From JBCCCJ01 sp039029315 (GTDB taxonomy: Bacteria > Bacteroidota > Bacteroidia > J057): DNA of 64,000 nucleotides. Position numbers and translations under genes: made by a program. Positions 17,738 through 28,100 of this stretch are shown here, in pieces; position 1 is the first letter of the stretch, and each line of letters opens with the position of its first letter. Location: NCBI GenBank assembly GCA_039029315.1, contig JBCCGK010000003.1, forward strand, positions 137,361 to 201,360, read 5' to 3'. The notes below the pieces were generated by a model. That model saw nothing but the letters and a program-made list of their open reading frames with translations, did no database searches and was not told the origin of the DNA.

Positions 17738-19279
17738 ATGAACACAAACATGACTGGTCCCTCTGAATATCGTTCAACTCCCACGAAATTCTCTCCTCGT
17801 ATTCTTGCCTTACTCTGTTATTTGCTTGTTGGCTGTCTGTGTTCTTCTGCGGCGGATCTGAAAAAAGAACGTGCCGAAATAGAAGGAAGCCTTGCCAGTT
17901 TCCAATTGGCTGCTGCGGAACAACTCATCTCAAAGATGTCTGACAGGGGCTACCAAAAGTTCTATGCCTGTAATTTGTTGATGTACAAGTTCTTTGCTAC
18001 CCAGGATGCAGAATACATCCAACAGGTGCGAAGCATCTGGAAGGCAACACTCGCCACGGTGGAGACCATTCCTGAAGACGATCCGCTGAAGTATGTCTTG
18101 CTATCAGAACTCTATTGCAAGCGATCGGCTCTGGAGTTTCTTGATCAGAACTATCTGACCTCCATCCGTCTGGCCCGAACAGGGCGAGTCATGATCCGGC
18201 GAAACCAACATCGACACGCAGACAATGTCGAGCAATTGAAAATTCTTGGGATCATGAACATCGTCCTGGGTGCAGTACCAGCCAAATATCAATGGATTAC
18301 ACACTCCCTTGGATTTAAGGGCAATCTTCAACAAGGACTTAAGCAACTTGAGACTGCTGCTACCCAAAGTTCATTACTCAAGCTGGAAGCGCAGCTTATT
18401 TTGGGATTTGTGGAAAAAAATATTCTGGATCGCCCTAATGAAGCCTTGTCGAGGTTACAAGCCTTGCAACTTGAATATGGAGGGAATCTGGTGATTGACT
18501 ATTTTCTTGCTACAGCCCTCCTTGGAATGAAAAAAAGCAATGAAGCGCTTGAGATCCTTTCGCAGCGAAACAAGTATCTGGAGGAGGAAGTATTCTTTGC
18601 CCCTTTTTGGGACTACCAACTTGGGAAGGCCTATTATTTCAAGAACGACCTTCGAAATGCCCAACGCTATCTAGCGAGATTTATCAAGGCGTATAAAGGA
18701 AAACTGGCCAGGACAGATGCCCATTTTCGTTTGGGAATGGCCTTGACCTTGAACAATAGTTATGAATTGGGGCAACAGTTTTTCAAAAGTATTGCAACAG
18801 GGGAACTCTCGGACCTGGATGAGGATGCCTATGCACAATTTATGGCGACTAAGTTTTTGGAAAACAAGCCGGGAAAATATGTAATGGCCCTATTTCGGGC
18901 GAGAAACTATTTCGATGGAGGATTTCACGAACAGGCTGCTCTGGAATTGGCCAATATCAAGGACGCCTATGGAATCCTGTCGCCCGCCCAGCGGATTGAA
19001 TTTCACTATCGGCAAGCACGAATTTTGCATGCGCAGGGAGAGGTTGAGTTAGCCACAGAACAGTATGAAAAGTGCATTGCTCAACCAGAGGTGGAAGAAA
19101 GTAAATGGTTGCAAGCTTATGCGTGGTTTTATCAAGCCAGCATTTCCCGGGATCAGGGATTTCTTGAGCAAGCAAAACAACAATATAAAAAGGCCCTTGA
19201 GTTTGATGGGTATTTCTATCAGTCAGGCCTTGAAAACCGCTGCAAAGCATCTCTCAGTGAACTCAAACAGGCAGGCTAA
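17738..19279 (+). CDS. TPR-repeat lipoprotein
   Basis: From the ATG giving MNTNMTGPSEY the product is 513 aa; frames further upstream lack signal character. A hydrophobic stretch ends in a possible lipobox (LLVGC, near residue 33). The rest is almost wholly alpha-helical with many TPR-like pairs. The part around residues 170-220 (ITHSLGFKGNLQQGLKQLETAA) recalls the TTC39/Iml2 family, and typical C-terminal TPRs follow (ARILHAQGEVELATEQYEKCI). It is probably a periplasmic or outer-membrane scaffold. The sulfotransferase gene starts 2 bases after its stop, indicating an operon. Confidence 0.75.
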   Translation: MNTNMTGPSEYRSTPTKFSPRILALLCYLLVGCLCSSAADLKKERAEIEGSLASFQLAAAEQLISKMSDRGYQKFYACNLLMYKFFATQDAEYIQQVRSIWKATLATVETIPEDDPLKYVLLSELYCKRSALEFLDQNYLTSIRLARTGRVMIRRNQHRHADNVEQLKILGIMNIVLGAVPAKYQWITHSLGFKGNLQQGLKQLETAATQSSLLKLEAQLILGFVEKNILDRPNEALSRLQALQLEYGGNLVIDYFLATALLGMKKSNEALEILSQRNKYLEEEVFFAPFWDYQLGKAYYFKNDLRNAQRYLARFIKAYKGKLARTDAHFRLGMALTLNNSYELGQQFFKSIATGELSDLDEDAYAQFMATKFLENKPGKYVMALFRARNYFDGGFHEQAALELANIKDAYGILSPAQRIEFHYRQARILHAQGEVELATEQYEKCIAQPEVEESKWLQAYAWFYQASISRDQGFLEQAKQQYKKALEFDGYFYQSGLENRCKASLSELKQAG

Positions 19280-19281
19280 TC

Positions 19282-20046
19282 ATGACCCCTCCTTCTCTTT
19301 CTTATACCATCTGGTTCACCCAAAGAAATGGCTCTACCCTTCTCACAAAAGCCATGGAGCAGATGGAGATTGTCGGCAAGCCTGGCGAATGGCTCAACAT
19401 CCCTGTTGAACTCTCTTTGTCTCAACATTACCAAGTAGGAGCAAGCGGAGCCCTTCTTCCAGTACTGTACCAACAGGGGATGGGAAAAAACGGTGTGTAT
19501 GGACAAAAAGTCTCCATGCATGGCGGAGGCATGATCGATTGGTTGGAGGAGTTGGCTCAGGCAAGTGGCGTAAAGGAGGGGGCAAATGCGGGAGAGATCT
19601 GGGAGGCAGCCTTTCCCAATCACCGCTATATATTCCTGACACGCCGCAACAAGGTACGGCAGGCGGTATCCTGGTGGAAGGCAATTCAGACACAGGAGTG
19701 GCATCGGGAGTCTGGCAAAGAGGCGATTCAAGTGCCTCCAGCTTTGATGGATTCTTATGACTTCGCAGCGATTCGCCATCTGCTGACAGAGATTTGCTTA
19801 CGGGAAGCAGCCATAGAGGAGTTTTTTCTGAGAGGAAATAGTCAACCAATGACCATCGTATATGAAGATTTCGTTCGTGAATATGAACAGACGATTCGGG
19901 ACATCCTGAGCTTCCTGGGGCAGGATCAACAGTCGGTGGAGATTCCGTCTCCACCACTAGAGCGATTGGCAGATGAGGTTTCAGAAGTCTGGGTTCAGCG
20001 CTTTCGCGAGGAGATTCAGGACGGATGGAGTAGCCAGGTCTGGTAA
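19282..20046 (+). CDS. Stf0-type sulfotransferase
   Basis: The 254-aa cytoplasmic product matches the Stf0 family (type enzyme: mycobacterial trehalose 2-sulfotransferase). The PAPS 5'-phosphate loop region is TQRNGSTLLTKAM near residues 13-25. The 3'-phosphate region includes YIFLTRRNKVRQAVSWWKA, with the conserved Arg/Asn and WW. VYEDFVREYEQTIRDILSFLG is the usual C-terminal helix pair. It should move sulfate from PAPS to a hydroxyl, probably of a carbohydrate or small molecule; the acceptor cannot be read from the sequence. It sits directly behind a TPR lipoprotein gene. Confidence 0.85.
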   Translation: MTPPSLSYTIWFTQRNGSTLLTKAMEQMEIVGKPGEWLNIPVELSLSQHYQVGASGALLPVLYQQGMGKNGVYGQKVSMHGGGMIDWLEELAQASGVKEGANAGEIWEAAFPNHRYIFLTRRNKVRQAVSWWKAIQTQEWHRESGKEAIQVPPALMDSYDFAAIRHLLTEICLREAAIEEFFLRGNSQPMTIVYEDFVREYEQTIRDILSFLGQDQQSVEIPSPPLERLADEVSEVWVQRFREEIQDGWSSQVW

Positions 20047-20066
20047 TTCATATGCATCAATATTGT

Positions 20067-20822
20067 TTACTTCCCATACTTTCTGAGTGCTTCCTGGACG
20101 TCTAGTTTTGGTGCGCGCAACAATCCGCCACTCAGATTCTCCGCTGCATAGGGATCAATGTTGTCAATTTCATATTGTCGATCATTGAGATCAAGCACAA
20201 TCACATCGAAGGTAAATGCCACATCGCTGGTTGCGCGGAACCAGTGGATGTTGTCTTTTTCGTCAGAAATAGAGGAGGCCTCTCCTACTGTGAGGACCTT
20301 GTCGATGCTGGGCCGAATGATCAGATGATTGGCTTCTTCTCTGACTTTATCATAATGCTTGAGTGCGAATTCTCCTTTGATGACAAGATGTGCAGATGCC
20401 ATGTTTTTGTGCCCATGAGGAATGATCGCCCGGTCTTTCTTCATACCAAAGATTTTGGGATAAAAGGCCAATCGATCGGGAAGGCCAGCAAGTTTGGGGA
20501 AACGAACCACCTTTGTATTTACCCCTAGGTCTGGGTAGACAAATCCTTTGCTCAGTCGATCGAAGTCAATCATGCGAAGAACCTCCTCAAATGCTAACTG
20601 TTGGAAGAGTTCTTCCAGCTGATCCTGCCATTGAGAAGGTGAGAGGGTGTTTGTTCGCAAGTCCGAACACATTTCATTCAATTGATTGGCCCATCGATCT
20701 GTGATGGGTTTGAGGGGGTTGGCAATCATATCTTGAAGCAGGACAGTCTCCCAAAAAGAGAATGCCAAAATGTGAGACATCATTTGCTGATTGAATCCTC
20801 TGCGAGTAAGAAACTGAGCCAT
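20067..20822 (-). CDS. Cupin-like protein of unknown function
   Basis: The 251-aa product is convergent with the sulfotransferase gene. The N-terminal half is helical. The C-terminal half (about 120-225) looks like a cupin barrel, with HGHKNMASAHLVIKGEFALKHY resembling cupin motif 1 (HxH...G) and FTFDVIVLDL as a later strand; a second metal-ligand His is plausible in NIHWFRA. This layout recalls cysteine-dioxygenase-like cupins, but I do not recognise a named family. No signal peptide is visible. Confidence 0.6.
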   Translation of the reverse strand: MAQFLTRRGFNQQMMSHILAFSFWETVLLQDMIANPLKPITDRWANQLNEMCSDLRTNTLSPSQWQDQLEELFQQLAFEEVLRMIDFDRLSKGFVYPDLGVNTKVVRFPKLAGLPDRLAFYPKIFGMKKDRAIIPHGHKNMASAHLVIKGEFALKHYDKVREEANHLIIRPSIDKVLTVGEASSISDEKDNIHWFRATSDVAFTFDVIVLDLNDRQYEIDNIDPYAAENLSGGLLRAPKLDVQEALRKYGK

Positions 20823-21020
20823 AATGTTGGAAAATCAATTAATTATGAAAGCCGAATTGATCGAAGGCGAAAACTATTATGCAAAATTGAAGTAAGTATA
20901 TTTGACCAAAATGGTTGAACATTTGAAGATTCATGCATGATTTTAGGCGGTTCAGCGGACTTGGATAGGGATTCTTACCAAAAACTGGAATATTGCATAC
21001 GCTATGAGACGAAGGTTGTT

Positions 21021-21398
21021 ATGAATAAGTTCTTTTTCACACTCATGTTATCTTACATTTGCTCTTTGTACACGACTTCATTTCTTCCCGCCAATTCAAT
21101 GGCGGATTCCAATACCGCTTGTATCGAGTTTATTCCCACTGCTATTTCTCCAAATGGGGACGGGATCAACGATGAATTTCGCATTCGTTTTTCTTGCAAA
21201 GTAGGAGATTATATGCTTGAAATCTACGATGAATCAAATGAGTTGATTCACCAAAGTACAGATCACGAAGAAAGTTGGAATGGGGTAACAGCCAATGGAC
21301 CTGCCCCAGAAGGATACTATTCCTATGTGATTCAGTACAGATCCTCTCGCCACTCCCTTCCTGAAAGAGAAGAAGGAGAGGTCGCATTGGTTCGCTAA
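21021..21398 (+). CDS. Stand-alone gliding-motility C-terminal (CHU_C-type) domain protein
   Basis: The start MNKFFFTLMLSYICSLYTT gives a signal peptide; the longer frame upstream does not. The mature part (about residues 30-125) is one gliding-motility-associated C-terminal domain, with the diagnostic FIPTAISPNGDGINDEF and then YMLEIYDESNELI and EGYYSYVIQY. In other proteins this domain is the T9SS type B-like cargo tail at the end of very long adhesins. Here it is nearly the whole protein (125 aa), so it may be a minimal secreted subunit or the remnant of a larger gene. A TATATTTG box at 20897-20904 is a possible -7 promoter element. Confidence 0.8.
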   Translation: MNKFFFTLMLSYICSLYTTSFLPANSMADSNTACIEFIPTAISPNGDGINDEFRIRFSCKVGDYMLEIYDESNELIHQSTDHEESWNGVTANGPAPEGYYSYVIQYRSSRHSLPEREEGEVALVR

Positions 21399-21468
21399 TT
21401 GCAAGAGGTTCGAAGAAGAGTTAGGGGGGAATCGAACATGCTGTTTCGCTATCCCCTACCCCATTTCT

Positions 21469-22758
21469 TTAGCCAGGAATCAAATCTTTTCCACTTGAGA
21501 TCACCACAGTTTCCCCTTCTGATTTGGCCATAATGGTCGTCAGGGTCAGGTCTCCAAAAATGTTGACCACTGTACGACACATATCCAGTATACGATCCAG
21601 ACCAAAAATCAAGGCAATGCCTGTGGCTGGTACGCCTACAGATCCCAATACCAGAGCAAGCGTAATCATTCCGGCTCCAGGAACCCCTGCTGCCCCGACC
21701 GAGGCGAGTGTTGCCGTAAGAATGATGGTCAACTGCGCCGCAAATCCAAGATCCATTCCGTACACTTGTGCAATAAAGAGAGCTGCTATCGCCTGATACA
21801 CTGCTGTCCCGTCCATATTGATGGTTGCACCAAGTGGCAAAACAAAGCTACTGACCTCTCTGGATACCCCTAGATTGTGTTGCGCAACATCCATACTGAT
21901 GGGGAGTGTCGCACTGCTGGAGCTTGTACTGAATCCCATCACAACGGCTTCTTTGATGGCCAGGATGAACTTGATCGGACTTTGCTTGACATAGAAATAA
22001 ATGAAACTAAAATGAGTAATGCAGATATGGAGAAGCAATCCGATCAATACCACAAAGGCATATTTGATCAACAATAAAAGGATATCCAGTCCCAGATCTG
22101 CCACTACGCCCAACATCAATGCGAATACGCCATAAGGTGCTGTTTCCATGGCAAGGGTAACCATCTTGATGATGGCGTCATTGAGTCCGTCGAAGGCTTT
22201 GATGAGAGGGGCGGCTTTTTCGGGAGGAATCAGGGTCATACATATCCCCAGAAAGAGAGAGAAAAATATCACCCCCAGCATATCCCCACTCGAAAGTGCC
22301 TGAAAGGGATTGGTGGGAACCAGTCTGACGAAAAGTCCAATGATGTTTTCGAAGGTACTTTTGCTTTCCATCTCCTGAGACCCGGCCGTCTTTTCTGCTG
22401 CTTGACCTTCGTACTGCGCTTCGAGTTGTTGTTTCTGCTCTTCGGGAAGCCCGTTTCCTGGTTGGAATACATTGGCCACGGCCAGACCAATCATCGCTGC
22501 AACGGCAGTGGTGAACATGAAAAACCCAAATGCTTTTCCGCCCATCTTTCCAACTTTGCGAATGTCTCCCAGACTTGCCGACCCCAATACCAAAGATACC
22601 AGGACAAGGGGCACAACAAGCATCTTGACCAGACGAATGAAAATATCTCCAATCCAGTTGGTATAGATGGCCCAATCAGCAATTCCGGCAACATTGTAGA
22701 TATAGCCCACGATGATACCGACGGCCATACCGATCAGGATTTTGGTGTAAAGTTTCAT
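21469..22758 (-). CDS. Dicarboxylate/amino acid:cation symporter (DAACS family)
   Basis: The 429-aa membrane protein matches the GltP/DctA family. It has eight membrane helices, a serine-rich re-entrant loop (STSSSSATLPIS, residues about 275-290) and the conserved NMDGTAVYQ motif in helix 7 with GAAGVPGAGM in the second hairpin loop. An insert between helices near residues 105-140 is rich in Gln, Glu and Lys. It should co-transport glutamate, aspartate or C4-dicarboxylates with Na+ or H+. It stands alone between oppositely oriented or spaced genes. Confidence 0.95.
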   Translation of the reverse strand: MKLYTKILIGMAVGIIVGYIYNVAGIADWAIYTNWIGDIFIRLVKMLVVPLVLVSLVLGSASLGDIRKVGKMGGKAFGFFMFTTAVAAMIGLAVANVFQPGNGLPEEQKQQLEAQYEGQAAEKTAGSQEMESKSTFENIIGLFVRLVPTNPFQALSSGDMLGVIFFSLFLGICMTLIPPEKAAPLIKAFDGLNDAIIKMVTLAMETAPYGVFALMLGVVADLGLDILLLLIKYAFVVLIGLLLHICITHFSFIYFYVKQSPIKFILAIKEAVVMGFSTSSSSATLPISMDVAQHNLGVSREVSSFVLPLGATINMDGTAVYQAIAALFIAQVYGMDLGFAAQLTIILTATLASVGAAGVPGAGMITLALVLGSVGVPATGIALIFGLDRILDMCRTVVNIFGDLTLTTIMAKSEGETVVISSGKDLIPG

Positions 22759-22813
22759 AATAGTAGATAGTTGTCAGTCACGCGAAAGAAACGAAGATAC
22801 AGGATTGTCTGCT

Positions 22814-23512
22814 TCAATACCAATACTCTTCTGTCGACATATCCAGATTTTCCTGAAAATACAGGCGATCGTTGCTCATATCGTAGGCACACATTTGGCC
22901 GGTAAAAAAACAACCACAGTCAATGTTCAGGATAGGAATTTCGGATTGAGTCATGGGCCAGGCTTCAATTTGTCTTCGATTGCGGGGGGTATGACCATGA
23001 ATGATGATGCGATTCCCCAACCACTCTCTGTCAAGATCCTCATACCAATTGCGAATCCAGACCATCGAATCCTCATCCTTCAGCGGTCCCCGCGGGTGAA
23101 GAAAATTGAATCCAGCATGGACCAGCAAATGTTGATCAAGCTCAAAATAATAGGGAAGTGTCTCACAAAACTGCCAATACTTCTCAGGAATCTTGTTGAG
23201 ATCAAACAAAATTCCAAAACTGGCCAGGGTGCTGTCTCCGCCATTGTCTCGCCAATGATCAAAATCTGCCGGACTGCCGGATCGGGCATCGAGCATCATA
23301 TTTTCATGATTGCCGCGCAAGCATCGCACCGTATATCCGTCATTTTGTAGTTGAAAGATGTAATCAAATACCCCTTTGCTATTGGGACCACGGTCGACAT
23401 AGTCTCCAAGCAGGAACAGTTCGTCTGTTTTGGTGAGCTGTAGTCGATCTTCGACCAATGCCTTGAACGTAATGGCACAGCCATGAATATCAGAAATAGC
23501 AATTTTTCGCAT
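22814..23512 (-). CDS. Calcineurin-like serine/threonine protein phosphatase
   Basis: The 232-aa product holds the metallophosphoesterase motifs in order: SDIHG (residue 7), GDYVDRG (about 36), RGNHE (about 65), then HAGF (about 132) and HGHT (about 170), which provide the two-metal centre. GDxVDRG and RGNHE are those of the PrpA/PP2A-like bacterial group, acting on phosphoproteins or dinucleotides. It is cytoplasmic. Its start lies about 250 bases beyond the lspA end, with no other gene between. Confidence 0.92.
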   Translation of the reverse strand: MRKIAISDIHGCAITFKALVEDRLQLTKTDELFLLGDYVDRGPNSKGVFDYIFQLQNDGYTVRCLRGNHENMMLDARSGSPADFDHWRDNGGDSTLASFGILFDLNKIPEKYWQFCETLPYYFELDQHLLVHAGFNFLHPRGPLKDEDSMVWIRNWYEDLDREWLGNRIIIHGHTPRNRRQIEAWPMTQSEIPILNIDCGCFFTGQMCAYDMSNDRLYFQENLDMSTEEYWY

Positions 23513-23724
23513 ATAAAAAAATGATACGAAAATAGGGAAATGTGGTTGGGAGAAATGCGGTCTGCGGACTGCCGGTTTGTTTGAGCGATCTTAGAAATTC
23601 TGCTATGAGTGCAGGGAAATGATCCGATTCCAGTGAGAAATCTCCGCCCTGAAGAATTGATTTCTTTCTTCAAAATTGGATGTTGAAAAACATCAAATTC
23701 TCGATGCTGAAAGCGGCAGCAATA

Positions 23725-23742
23725 GGGGGGGAAGATCCCCCC
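23725..23742. terminator. G/C hairpin after lspA
   Basis: A run of seven G, AAGAT, then six C makes a strong stem 19 bases beyond the lspA stop on the minus strand. It lacks a clear U-tract, so it is only a candidate end of the ileS-dksA-lspA transcript. Confidence 0.35.
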
Positions 23743-23760
23743 TTATGTGTTGATGAAGCC

Positions 23761-24594
23761 CTATTTGGGGTCTGTTTCTTGACTTTGTCCGACTTCTTTG
23801 GCCTGTTCTTCGAGGACTTCAGCTGAGTTCTCTTTTGTGCTTTCAGGCTCAGTCGTTGGTTCTTCTTCAGGTGCTGATTCAGTTTTGTTCTCAGAGGGTT
23901 CTGTTGATGGTGTGGATGCTTCCTGAACATTCTTTTCTGAAGCAGGAAGTGTACTGCTTGTGTCAGCACTTTCTGCCGATCGTGCGCGCTCATCCATCTT
24001 GAAGTATTTGCCCTGAAAAATCAGAATGACTACAATCCCAACAGAAATGGCAGAATCAGCGATATTGAAGATTGGCCATAAGGAGGTATAACTCCCTCCG
24101 AAGATAGGAATCCAGTCAGCAATCTGTCCGCGCCAAATGTCAAAATAGAACATATCTACCACCCGGCCGTGAAACAATCCTCCAGAATAGGTGTTAATCG
24201 ACTCGAAAAAGATCCCATAAAAGGTACGATCTATGATATTTCCGACAGCTCCACCAAAAATCAGCGCCACATACCAGGGCAGTGGTGATCGATGATCTGC
24301 CAGTCGATACAACACATAGCCAATCGCAAAGACAGCGACAATCGAGAAGATCGTCAATGTCAATTTTCCAGTCTCTTCGGACATCTCCCCCCCTAATCCC
24401 TGAACCATATCGGAGATTCGAAGGCCAAAAGCTGCACCCTCGTTTTCAATAAAATGGAGTTTGAAGAAGTTCCCCAAAATCTTGATTTGCCCGACTTCAC
24501 CATAAGCCATGTTCAGCTTGACAATGACCTTTGTAATTTGATCTACGACAATTACAGCCAGTGCAACGAGGAAATATTTTTTGGCAAGTTTCAT
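23761..24594 (-). CDS. lspA: Lipoprotein signal peptidase with acidic C-terminal extension
   Basis: Signal peptidase II removes signal peptides from prolipoproteins in the inner membrane. Four membrane helices are seen (about residues 5-25, 80-100, 105-120, 175-195). The catalytic aspartates are D122 in GNIIDR and D180 in NIADSAIS. VVDQITKVIVK and ENEGAAFG are also typical. The family is usually 150-220 aa, but this protein runs to 277 aa because of a roughly 75-residue tail of Ser, Thr, Glu and Pro after the last helix. The tail is hydrophilic and presumably disordered in the cytoplasm. The gene follows dksA directly (start next to its stop). Confidence 0.96.
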   Translation of the reverse strand: MKLAKKYFLVALAVIVVDQITKVIVKLNMAYGEVGQIKILGNFFKLHFIENEGAAFGLRISDMVQGLGGEMSEETGKLTLTIFSIVAVFAIGYVLYRLADHRSPLPWYVALIFGGAVGNIIDRTFYGIFFESINTYSGGLFHGRVVDMFYFDIWRGQIADWIPIFGGSYTSLWPIFNIADSAISVGIVVILIFQGKYFKMDERARSAESADTSSTLPASEKNVQEASTPSTEPSENKTESAPEEEPTTEPESTKENSAEVLEEQAKEVGQSQETDPK

Positions 24595-24987
24595 CTATCT
24601 TCTGCGAGCTTTATCTGATTGTTTCATTTTGGCAGCAACTGTTGTGGTTGCATGTGGCACCACTCTCAATCTCTCTTTGGGAATAATTTCCCCAGAAATT
24701 CTACAAATCCCATATGTGCCATTTTCAATTCTGATCAATGCCTTTTCGAGTTTGTCAATGAATTTTCCCTGTCGGGCCATGAGAATTTCAACTTGTTCTT
24801 TTTCGCGGCTTTCATTGCCAAACTCAGTAAAATTGATACTGTCAGCAGAATTTCCGCTGAATTCCTTGAGGCTGTTCGCAAGCAATTTATGCTCCTTTCT
24901 GGCGTCTTCAAGCTTCTTGTTGATGAGTTGCTTGAATTCTTCCAATTCACTCCGGGAATAAAACTTCTTTTCAGTTCGTTTTTCCAT
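24595..24987 (-). CDS. TraR/DksA family regulator
   Basis: The 130-aa product has the long coiled-coil hairpin of DksA (about residues 10-85) and the globular end with NGTYGICRISGEIIPKERLRVVPHAT. It probably binds the RNA polymerase secondary channel. Only the first of the four zinc cysteines is present; the others are replaced by Ser or Thr, a low-Cys form often seen in Bacteroidota. The neighbours ileS (upstream) and lspA (downstream) make the arrangement ileS-dksA-lspA, which is common in this phylum. Confidence 0.9.
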   Translation of the reverse strand: MEKRTEKKFYSRSELEEFKQLINKKLEDARKEHKLLANSLKEFSGNSADSINFTEFGNESREKEQVEILMARQGKFIDKLEKALIRIENGTYGICRISGEIIPKERLRVVPHATTTVAAKMKQSDKARRR

Positions 24988-25118
24988 AATTTGATTGTTA
25001 GTAGCTACTAGCGGTAATTACTCATTCAGAACAAGATAAGAACAAATAGTATTGGTTTGCGGAAGAAAAGAGCAGTTTGGTAAGTTTGTATATTTTTCGA
25101 AATAGAAACAAAATGGTT

Positions 25119-28100
25119 CTACGTGCTAACCTTCATCACTTGAATCTTCCCCTCTGATCCATTGACTTCGATCTTCTCCCCATTGCCGATCTCTCCTTCC
25201 TGTACGAGTGCCAATTGATCAGCAAGAACTTCCTTACATATATAGGCCTTATATGCAGTAACGGCTTCAACCCAGTCCTCGTGGTCCGAGAGTTGAATAT
25301 TGATTCTATCTGTTACATCAAAATCTCTTGATTTGCGCAGGTTTTGGATTCGATTGACGAATTCTCGCGCAAGACCTTCATGCTTCAACTCTTCAGTCAA
25401 GGTGATATCAAGTGCCATGGTGTAGGTCCCATCTGAAGCGACAGACCAGCCAGGAATGTCTTGTGTGCTCAAGCTGACATCTTCTAGGGTCAGTTGAAAT
25501 GGGCCATTGGAGAGCATCAGATCTGACGTGCCATGTTGCTCCAGGGCTTTAATATCATCTTGTGAGAACTTCGCAAGCGCACCAGCAATTTCCTTCATCA
25601 ACTTGCCTACTTTAGGCCCCAGAACCTTGAAATTGGGCTTGATTCGCTTGACAAGGATGTCGTTCTCTTCTGTAATATATTCAATTTTTTTGATATTTAC
25701 CTCATTGGATATTAATCCTTCGACTTTTGCCAGTTCTTCGCGAAGTTTGGGATCAAGGATTGCGACCATGGCTTTGCCCAGTGGCTGACGGACTTTGAGT
25801 TTCTCTTTTCTTCGGATGCTGAGAATCAGAGAGGTTACTTTTTGAGCCATCTCCATTCGGGCCTCAGCCAATTCATCAATCAAGCTGACATCCCAAGTCG
25901 GAAAATCTGTATGATGAACACTGTCCATGCCCTGTGCCTGACTAAGATCGCCATACAATCGATCTGCATAAAATGGAGCAAATGGGCTCATCAGAATGGA
26001 GACCGTTTCGAGACACTCATACAGGGTTTGGAAAGCCGCGAGATCTCCCTCCCAGAATCTTCTTCTACACAACCTCACATACCAGTTGGAGAGTTGTTCA
26101 TTGACAAATCCATCGATCGCTTTGATCGATCTGGTTGGTTCGTAGTCATCCATGAATCCCTCAACATCTCGTATCAGGGAGTTGAGAACAGAGATGATCC
26201 ACTGATCGATTTCTGGCCGCTCATCCACAGCAAGCGCGCTTGAAGCGTCATATTGGAAGCCGACAATGTTGGCATAGCGTGCAAAGATTCCGCTATAGGT
26301 ATTGAAGAGGGTCCCAAAGAATTTTCTCTGCACCTCCTGTATTCCTTCGATATCGAATTTGAGATTGGCCCAGGGGTTGGAGTTTCCAACCATATACCAG
26401 CGTGTGGCATCTGCACCATAGGTTGCGATGGTGTCAAATGGTTCTACCACATTTCCCAGTCGCTTGGACATTTTGACCCCATTCTTGTCGAGCACCAACC
26501 CTGTCGAAAGGACATTCTTGTACGCAACGCTGTCTTCCAACATCACGGCGATTGCATGCAAGGTGAAAAACCAGCCCCGTGTCTGATCCACTCCTTCTGA
26601 AATGAAGTCTGCCGGGAAGTTGGCCTTGAATACGTCCTGGTTTTCAAATGGATAATGCCATTGTGCAAAGGGCATCGCTCCAGAGTCAAACCATACATCG
26701 ATCAAGTCTGGCTCTCGTCTCATGGGGCGTCCAGTTTGGCTTACCAGAATGATCTCATCTACCCCAGGCTTATGCAAATCCAGTTCGTCAAAGAATCCTT
26801 CAGATTGCGCCGCTGTCATGAAGCCTGCATCAATGGATTTTTGGACTTCCGCTCTGAGTTCTTCGACAGAACCGATGCAGAGGCGTTCCTGTGCATCTTC
26901 AGTAGACCAAAGCGGCAGAGGGACCCCCCAGAATCTTGAACGGGACAGGTTCCAGTCCACGAGGTTCTCCAGCCAGTTGCCAAACCGTCCACTTCCGGTT
27001 GATTTGGGTTTCCAGTTGATGGTATTGTTATGCGCAATCAATTTATCCTTGACAGCAGTGGTCTTGATGAACCAGCTATCGAGGGGATAATACAAGACAG
27101 GTCGATCGGTCCGCCAGCAGTGAGGATAACTGTGGGTATATTTTTCGACCTTAAATGCTTTGTTTTCCTCTTTGAGCTTGATGGCAATGTCGATATCTAC
27201 CGACCGATCCTCTTCCTGTCCATAATCCTTGACAAATCGGCCTGCGAAGTCTGTTACTTCTTTGACAAATCTGCCTCGCTTGTCCACCAATGGCATGGGA
27301 TTGCCATCTTCATCTTTCACGAGGAGAGGAGGAATATCATTTTGCTGAGCAACAATGAAGTCATCGGACCCAAAAGTCGGGGCGATATGTACGATTCCTG
27401 TTCCATCTTCGGTAGAGACGAAGTCCCCGATCAAGACGCGAAATGCTGGCTTGTCCGGCTGTACATAGGGCAACAATTGCTCATATTCGATTCCTGCCAG
27501 ATCCTTTCCGCTTATTTCTTCTACCACCTCAAATGGGATCAGTTTATTTCCCGCTTCATAGGCATCGAGAGACAAGTCCGCCGCTTTTTCATTGAAAAAC
27601 TTGCCCATCAATTCCTTGGCAAGAATGACGCAGACAGGAAGATGCGTATATGGATTGTAGGTGTTGACCTTGACATAGGTAATATTCTTTCCTACTGCCA
27701 AAGCTGTATTCGCTGGCAAGGTCCAGGGAGTAGTGGTCCAGGCAAGGAAGTATTCATTCTCTTTGCCCTTAATCTTGAATTGAGCTGTGAGAGAGGTGTC
27801 CTTGATGTCTTTGTAGGCTCCTGGTTGATTCAATTCATGAGAACTCAAGCCTGTACCTGCAGCAGGAGAGTAAGGTTGAATTGTGAATCCTTTGTACAGA
27901 AGATCTTTGTCCCAAAGTCGTTTAAGGAGATGCCAAACAGACTCGATATAATCATTCTCAAATGTGATATATGGATCATTCAGATCTACCCAATATCCCA
28001 TTTTGACTGTCAAATCATCCCATAGGTCTTTGAATTCCAGAACATCGTGCCGACAGGCTGCATTGTATTCTTTAACCGAGATGGTTTTGCCAATGTCTTC

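Noticed and set aside
27030..28025. Long plus-strand frame of 331 codons opposite ileS
   Set aside because: It lies wholly inside the conserved isoleucyl-tRNA synthetase gene, has no recognisable domain and shows the composition of an antisense shadow.
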